Source: CAWBUW01 sp963792075 (lineage in GTDB: Bacteria; Chloroflexota; Anaerolineae; Anaerolineales; UBA4823). From it: a stretch of DNA of 64,000 bases. Of the stretch, positions 59,766-64,000 are shown one piece after another. Position 1 is the first letter of the stretch; the number at the start of each line of letters is the position of its first letter. Where the stretch lies: the NCBI GenBank assembly GCA_963792075.1, contig CAWBUW010000011.1:62001-126000 (forward strand), written 5' to 3'. Made by a program: the position numbers and the translations under genes. The notes below the pieces were generated by a model that had not been told where the DNA came from, made no database searches, and worked only from the letters and a program-made list of their open reading frames with translations.

Positions 59766-59768
59766 AGA

Positions 59769-59801
59769 AGACCCTAAAGGTTTTAAAAACCTTTAGGGTC
59801 T
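59769..59801. repeat. 33-bp REP hairpin, CCCTAAAGG family (copy 4)
   Basis: AGACCCTAAAGGTTTT, one A, AAAACCTTTAGGGTCT. It lies between convergent genes and encodes the last residues (KDPKGF) and stop of the minus-strand binding protein. Its inner stem matches copy 1. Confidence 0.92.
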
Positions 59802-61228
59802 TTACACCCCTCTGCCTGCCAGGCCGGGTGCATGTCTTTCCATTTCTTGACCGCGGTCTCGATTTGGGCCGCCGCATCTTTCCAGGCTGTTTCCGGGTCG
59901 CGTGCCCCCAGAGCGATCTCTTGCAGCATCGAATCGACGATGCCGGGTTGGCCGAACACTTCCCAGGTCCAGGGCGGAGAGCTTTCGGAGCGCTGGAACT
60001 GCCCGTAACGGATGGAGCCCATGTTCATGGCGGGATGGTTGGTATAAGCCGACCAATCGTAAAAAGAGCGGATCCAGTCTTCGTGCGCACGGGAATAGGC
60101 CGAGGCATCGTTAAGCGCGGCGGAGCGCACCAACTCCAGGGGCGGGATCATATGGCCGGGCAGGGTCATATCGTACCGCAATAGCCGGTCGCCGCTGGCC
60201 AGCCACTGCAAGAAGGCTTTGGCTTCCGCCTGGTTCTTCGTCCCCGCGGCGATGGCAAAACGGCTCCAGACGCCAAGGGTCACTTTTTCATCCCCAAAGG
60301 GTGGAAAGATCACCGTCACTTTATCCGCCAGGGCAGGCTCAGTTTCGTACAGTTGGACGCCTAAACGGCCAGCGTACACCGCCATCGCTACGCGCCCGCT
60401 CAAAAAAGAGTCGATCTGCTCGCGATAGCCCCAGGTGGTGTACCCCGGCGGCGCATACTGCACCAGCGCAGCCCAGCGTTTGACCGCCTCGAGAGCCGCT
60501 GGCTCTCCGAAAACCACGTCCCCGTTGCAGTTAAAATAATCGCCGCCGTTTTGCCACAGGAAAATGGAGAAATAATTTACCGTGGCGATGTTCTGTCCGC
60601 CGGGGAGCGAAATCCCGTAAGTGTTACCGCTGCTCAGAGTATGAGCCGCCTGCAAGAGCTGGTCGTAATTTTCAGGCAGGGGCAGACCGGCCTGTTGAAA
60701 AAGGTCCTGGCGCACCCACAGACCGTACACGCTGACGGCGTAGGGTATGGCGTAGATGTGTCCATTTTGCCGGAACAGGCTGCCTGCCACAAAATCCTGC
60801 TCCCCGATCGCCGTGACCACGTCATCCAGGGGCAGCAGGTAGCCCGCATCCACCCACTGCGATAGGAGGGTAGGCTCGATCTCGAAGATGCCCAGGTCGG
60901 CTCCGGAGGCCAGCGCCGTCAGCAGGCGGCTGCCGCGGGAGGATGGCGAAGCCAGTACGATATCCACTTCGACGCCGCGGTTGAGCTGCTGGTACTCGAG
61001 GATGAGCTGTTGTAACACCGCCAGTTGGCCGGGGTCGCTCTCGGTAGTGAAGAATGGGATCACTTTCAGAGCAGGCGTCTCCGCAGCGAGAGTGGCCGCC
61101 GGTGATGGCGTCACTTCCAGCGTCGCAGGGAGGGGGGCACAGGCAGCGCCCAGCGTCAGAATCAAAATGACCTTCAGGATGCGCTGCATCCCTTGGGTCA
61201 TCTTGCGAAAGCGCAGACGGGGGGCCAT
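59783..61228 (-). CDS. Family-1 extracellular solute-binding lipoprotein
   Basis: 481 residues. The lipobox LILTLGAAC is followed by a Thr/Pro/Ala linker and a sugar-type binding fold: VIPFFTTESDPGQLAVLQQL, GADLGIFEIEPTLLSQWVDAG, YAIPYAVSVYGLWVRQDLF and FLQWLASGDRLL, typical of carbohydrate ABC importers. No permease genes are next to it; TctA lies upstream on the same strand 43 bp away. The C-terminal KDPKGF is REP-derived. Starts at 61228, 61201 or 61189 are possible. Confidence 0.85.
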   Translation of the reverse strand: MAPRLRFRKMTQGMQRILKVILILTLGAACAPLPATLEVTPSPAATLAAETPALKVIPFFTTESDPGQLAVLQQLILEYQQLNRGVEVDIVLASPSSRGSRLLTALASGADLGIFEIEPTLLSQWVDAGYLLPLDDVVTAIGEQDFVAGSLFRQNGHIYAIPYAVSVYGLWVRQDLFQQAGLPLPENYDQLLQAAHTLSSGNTYGISLPGGQNIATVNYFSIFLWQNGGDYFNCNGDVVFGEPAALEAVKRWAALVQYAPPGYTTWGYREQIDSFLSGRVAMAVYAGRLGVQLYETEPALADKVTVIFPPFGDEKVTLGVWSRFAIAAGTKNQAEAKAFLQWLASGDRLLRYDMTLPGHMIPPLELVRSAALNDASAYSRAHEDWIRSFYDWSAYTNHPAMNMGSIRYGQFQRSESSPPWTWEVFGQPGIVDSMLQEIALGARDPETAWKDAAAQIETAVKKWKDMHPAWQAEGCKDPKGF

Positions 61229-61271
61229 GCGTTTATTTTATCGCCATTCGTGTATTTACAGGCAATTTGTT

Positions 61272-62783
61272 TCAGGCGCTTGGGCGGACAAAGGTGCGCC
61301 GGAAGAACGCGCCGACGTTTTTCCAGTAAGGGTTGGTAATGGAGATAGCCGTGATGATGAGCAAGATGAGCGCGATCGGGCGGGTGAAGAAGATGTCCAA
61401 CGAGCCATCCGAGATGATGAGGGATTGGCGCAGGGCTTGCTCCATCAGGTCTCCCAGCACCATCGCCAGGATGATGGGCGCGGCAGGGATATCCAGCCGC
61501 CTCAGGAGATAACCCAGGATGCCGAAGCCGACCATGAGCACGAGGTCCTGGACGCTGTTATTGACCGTGTAAACGCCGAGGAAAGAAAACAAAATGATGA
61601 ACAGCACCAGCAGGTAAAGCGGGATGTCCAGGATCTTGACCCACATGCCGACGAGGGGCAGGTTGAGGATCAGCAACATGATGTTACCAATGTACATGCT
61701 GGCGATGAGGCCCCAGACGAACTCCGGCTGCTGCGTGAAGAGCAGTGGGCCGGGCTGCAGGCCGAGCATGAGCAGCGCGCCGAGCATGATTGCCGTGGTG
61801 CCAGAGCCGGGGATGCCCAGGCAGAGCAGGTGGATCATCGCCCCGCCTGCGGCGGCGTTATTGGCCGCTTCCGGGCCGGCTACGCCTTCGATGGCGCCGG
61901 TGCCAAGCTCGTGCTTGAATTTCCCGGTGCTCTTCTCGATGCCGTAGGCAACGAAGGAGGCGACTGCCGCACCCGCGCCCGCCAGCCCACCGACGAAGAA
62001 GCCGGAAAGGGTGCCCCGGATGAAGGCCGGAGTCGCCCGCTTCCAGTCCTCTTTGGTGAGCCACAGGCCACCTTTGATCGAAAGGCGTTCCATGGCTGCC
62101 TGGCGCATATCGGCCAGGTTCATAATCACTTCGGAGAGGGCAAACAAGCCGATGGCAACCACCAGGAACTCGAGCCCATCCAGCATTTCCAGGTTCCTGA
62201 AGGTGAAGCGTGAAACCCCGCTCTGCAAGTCGATGCCGATGGTCGCAATCGCCAGGCCGATGGTGGTGGCGAGCAGGGCCTTCACCATCGAGCGGCCGGC
62301 CAGGCTGGTGACCACCGTCAGGCCGGTGAGCATGAGGGCGAAGAATTCGGGCGGGCCGAAGTTGAGCGCGAACTGGGCGATGGCGGGGCCCAGCAGCATC
62401 AGCATCAGGGTGGCAAAGGTGCCGGCAATGAAGGAGCCGATGGCAGCCGCAGCCAGCGCAGGGCCGGCGCGTCCTTTTTTGGCCATCTCAAAACCATCGA
62501 TGCAGGTGACCACGCTGGAGGATTCGCCCGGCGCGTTGACCAGGATGGAGGTCGTCGATCCGCCGTACATCGCGCCGTAGTAAATACCGGCCATGAGGAT
62601 GATGGCTGAGCTGGGTGGCAGCCCAAAGGTGATCGGGATCAACAGGGCAATCCCGGTCATCGGGCCAATGCCGGGCAGCACGCCGATGACCGTGCCCAGG
62701 AACACGCCGATAAAAGCCAGTAGCAGGTTGAAGGGCGTGACGGCAACACTGAAACCCAGGACGAGATTATTCCAGAAATCCAT
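61272..62783 (-). CDS. tctA: Tripartite tricarboxylate transporter, large membrane subunit
   Basis: 503 residues with about eleven hydrophobic segments. Family marks: GVLPGIGPMTGIALLIPITFGLPP and GIYYGAMYGGSTTSILVNAPGESSSVVTC near the N-terminus, then HLLCLGIPGSGTTAIMLGALLM in the second half. TctA forms the transport channel for tricarboxylates or other carboxylates brought by TctC. tctB lies 12 bp upstream on the same strand. Confidence 0.94.
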   Translation of the reverse strand: MDFWNNLVLGFSVAVTPFNLLLAFIGVFLGTVIGVLPGIGPMTGIALLIPITFGLPPSSAIILMAGIYYGAMYGGSTTSILVNAPGESSSVVTCIDGFEMAKKGRAGPALAAAAIGSFIAGTFATLMLMLLGPAIAQFALNFGPPEFFALMLTGLTVVTSLAGRSMVKALLATTIGLAIATIGIDLQSGVSRFTFRNLEMLDGLEFLVVAIGLFALSEVIMNLADMRQAAMERLSIKGGLWLTKEDWKRATPAFIRGTLSGFFVGGLAGAGAAVASFVAYGIEKSTGKFKHELGTGAIEGVAGPEAANNAAAGGAMIHLLCLGIPGSGTTAIMLGALLMLGLQPGPLLFTQQPEFVWGLIASMYIGNIMLLILNLPLVGMWVKILDIPLYLLVLFIILFSFLGVYTVNNSVQDLVLMVGFGILGYLLRRLDIPAAPIILAMVLGDLMEQALRQSLIISDGSLDIFFTRPIALILLIITAISITNPYWKNVGAFFRRTFVRPSA

Positions 62784-62795
62784 AATAGCCTCAGC

Positions 62796-63289
62796 TCATC
62801 TAAATAAGAATCCGAGCACGCCTATGGGCAAGTTCACCCGTAAGACGTAACGGAACAGGAAGTAAATGCCAAAACTGGCCAGGAAGGCGATCACCAGGTC
62901 ACGTTTCCAGTGCTTACGTTCCAACACGAGCATGCCGGCTACGAACATCAACAAGGTCGCCAGGGGATAACCGAGAAATTCGAAGGATAAGCCGTAAGCC
63001 AACATCAGCGCCAGCATAGTGCCGATGATCTTGTAATCTACGGACCTCTCAATTTTTCCTCCGCGCCAATGATGACAGCGCGTGTTTCGTCTTCTTGGAC
63101 AGGCTGCTTGCGGAACTCCTGCCGGACGTACAGCAGCGACAGGAAGAGCATCAGCACGCCAATTGCCTTGGGGAAGGCGTCCGGGCCAAGCTGCTGCCTG
63201 AGCGGCGGCTCTTTGATGAAGAAAGCGCTGATGAGATAAGCGCAGGCGAGGGCAGTAAACGCAAGGCTGGCGATTTTTTCAGCCTTCAT
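62796..63289 (-). CDS. tctB: Tripartite tricarboxylate transporter, small membrane subunit (frameshift)
   Basis: About 164 residues when joined. The first frame (from MKAEKIASLAFTALACAYLI) ends at LRGP; the second supplies SVDYKIIGTMLALMLAYGLS and the final helices, ending GVLGFLFR. One added A in the A run at 63053-63057 (T on the plus strand) gives EEKIERSVDYK and a normal four-helix TctB. TctB supports TctA assembly. AGGAGCGTGCT precedes the ATG. Confidence 0.85.
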
Positions 63290-63317
63290 AGCACGCTCCT
63301 GGGAAAATATTTCAGGC

Positions 63318-63435
63318 GGGGTTGCCCAAAAAGACGAAAACAAGGAGAAAATATGCGTACCTGTGGGGGGGTGCTCCGCACCCCCCCCACAGGTACGCAT
63401 TAATTTTCTTCCTTTGTTTCTTTTTGGACAGCCCA
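63318..63435. mobile_element. MITE-like element, inverted diverged copy
   Basis: The right end CTTTTTGGACAGCCC and inner CCTTTGTTTC match the left part of 12340-12458 in reverse. The left end is mutated (GGGGTTGCCCAAAAAG). The central hairpin has 7 G against 8 C around TCC. It sits between tctC and tctB and reaches to within 30 bp of the tctB start. Confidence 0.7.
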
Positions 63436-63454
63436 CCGCCGCAGAAAGGAGTTT

Positions 63455-63496
63455 TTGTAGTGTTCACCCCCCACAAGTGGGGGGTGAACACTACAA
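63455..63496. repeat. Palindrome, GTTCACCCCCCAC family
   Basis: 20-bp arms (TTGTAGTGTTCACCCCCCAC) around AA, just downstream of the tctC stop. The partner copy is at 16318-16355. AAAGTCCTTTTTT follows, shared with that copy. Confidence 0.8.
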
Positions 63497-63511
63497 TAAA
63501 GTCCTTTTTTC

Positions 63512-64000
63512 TTATTTGGCAAAACCGAGTTCAGACAGCATTGCTTTGTAGCTTTCGGTTTCCTGGGCCAGGAAGGTGGTGAAGTCCTCGCTGTTGGCGT
63601 AAGCGTCGCGCCAGTTGAGTTTCACCAGTTGGGCTTTCCAGGTGGGCGATGCGACCATCTTCTTGAGGGTGTCAGCCCAGTAAGCCTTGGCTTCGGCAGA
63701 CATATCCGCCGGGCCAAACACACCGCGCCAGATTTCGTAGGTTACGTCATAACCTAATTCTTTGACAGTGGGGACGTCTTTGAGCAGGTCGCTGGTCAGG
63801 CGCTCCGGGGCGGTAAGCGCCAGCGCCCGGACGGTCCCGGCCTCGAGCTGGGCCACCGATTCGCCGATGCCGGTCGAAAGGAAGGCGACGTTGCCGCCGA
63901 GCAGGGCGGTCGTGGCCTCGCCACCGCCGGCGAAGGCTATGTAGTCAACGGCCTTGGGGTCGATCCCTGCGGCCTTGGCAATCTTGGCAAAAGCGACGTG
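63512..64000 (-). CDS. tctC: Tripartite tricarboxylate transporter substrate-binding protein, C-terminal part
   Basis: The last 162 residues of a TctC/Bug-family binding protein; the start lies outside the window. From the edge it reads HVAFAKIAKAAGIDPKAVDY, then IAFAGGGEATTALLGGNVAF, VRALALTAPERL, DVPTVKELGYDV and YEIWRGVFGPA, all standard for the family. It captures the carboxylate for TctAB. The order tctC-tctB-tctA is the usual one. Confidence 0.92.
   Translation of the reverse strand, partial: HVAFAKIAKAAGIDPKAVDYIAFAGGGEATTALLGGNVAFLSTGIGESVAQLEAGTVRALALTAPERLTSDLLKDVPTVKELGYDVTYEIWRGVFGPADMSAEAKAYWADTLKKMVASPTWKAQLVKLNWRDAYANSEDFTTFLAQETESYKAMLSELGFAK

Noticed and set aside
303..63496. 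All intergenic hairpins taken as ordinary intrinsic terminators
   Set aside because: Several lie in divergent or leader positions, most lack a T tract, and the loop and arm pattern is shared regardless of gene orientation. Only those at 4889, 36362 and 42200 are well placed as terminators.

Overview
The window looks like a chromosomal piece of a high-GC Chloroflexota bacterium, most likely of the Anaerolineae. This is an inference from gene content: many solute-binding lipoproteins, giant secreted proteins ending in a short YLP-type tail, NarL-type signalling and dense intergenic palindromes. There is no rRNA gene or lineage marker to settle it. Coding density is high. Almost every gap between genes holds a long perfect hairpin.

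Layout. 0-5 kb: the start of fabF, then plsX, a tRNA-Leu(GAG), a polar amino-acid ABC importer (binding protein, permease, ATPase) and an unknown protein. 5-14 kb: a giant secreted protein (one frameshift), an M14 carboxypeptidase lipoprotein and a zinc-ribbon protein. 14-21 kb: a two-component system with a small His-rich membrane protein, a DinB-like protein, a membrane protein, a hypoxanthine phosphoribosyltransferase and a large PAS/GAF sensor kinase. 21-28 kb: a 2,267-residue SdrD-B-repeat surface protein. 28-34.5 kb: a MacA/MacB-like exporter (adaptor, FtsX-type permease, two ATPases). 34.5-36.4 kb: a REP-associated tyrosine transposase (RAYT) between two copies of its probable REP hairpin, then an MFS transporter. 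36.4-43.9 kb: a sugar ABC importer with a tandemly duplicated binding protein, a REC-HTH-REC response regulator, and a degenerate ABC ATPase fused to a histidine kinase. 44-49.5 kb: a decayed MmeI-like restriction-modification gene, a tyrosine phosphatase, a VapBC pair and an O-methyltransferase. 49.7-57.3 kb: a three-module beta-helix protein and a rifampin-phosphotransferase-like enzyme. 57.5-64 kb: a nucleotidyltransferase, lipoproteins, and a tripartite tricarboxylate (TctCBA) transporter running off the end.

The most interesting units are two. First, the sugar transporter beside a histidine kinase whose N-terminus is an ABC ATPase resembling the transporter's own ATPase, but lacking the catalytic Glu, the H-loop His and a normal signature motif. 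I infer that it reads the state of a permease and signals to the double-receiver regulator. Second, the palindrome population: a 33-bp REP family with compensated stem changes around a RAYT gene; a second set of hairpins with arms of 15-28 bp, usually a 3-nt loop closed by GC pairs, and arms that differ from copy to copy; and a 119-bp palindromic MITE. These elements also enter genes, where they supply stop codons, C-terminal tails, an N-terminal extension and an internal insertion.

Five genes (giant secreted protein, FtsX-type permease, second exporter ATPase, rph-like gene, tctB), and also the RAYT gene, are each broken by a single shift at a homopolymer run. Sequencing or assembly error explains these more simply than gene decay. 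The MmeI-like gene differs: its damage is multiple and confined to an AT-richer central patch.
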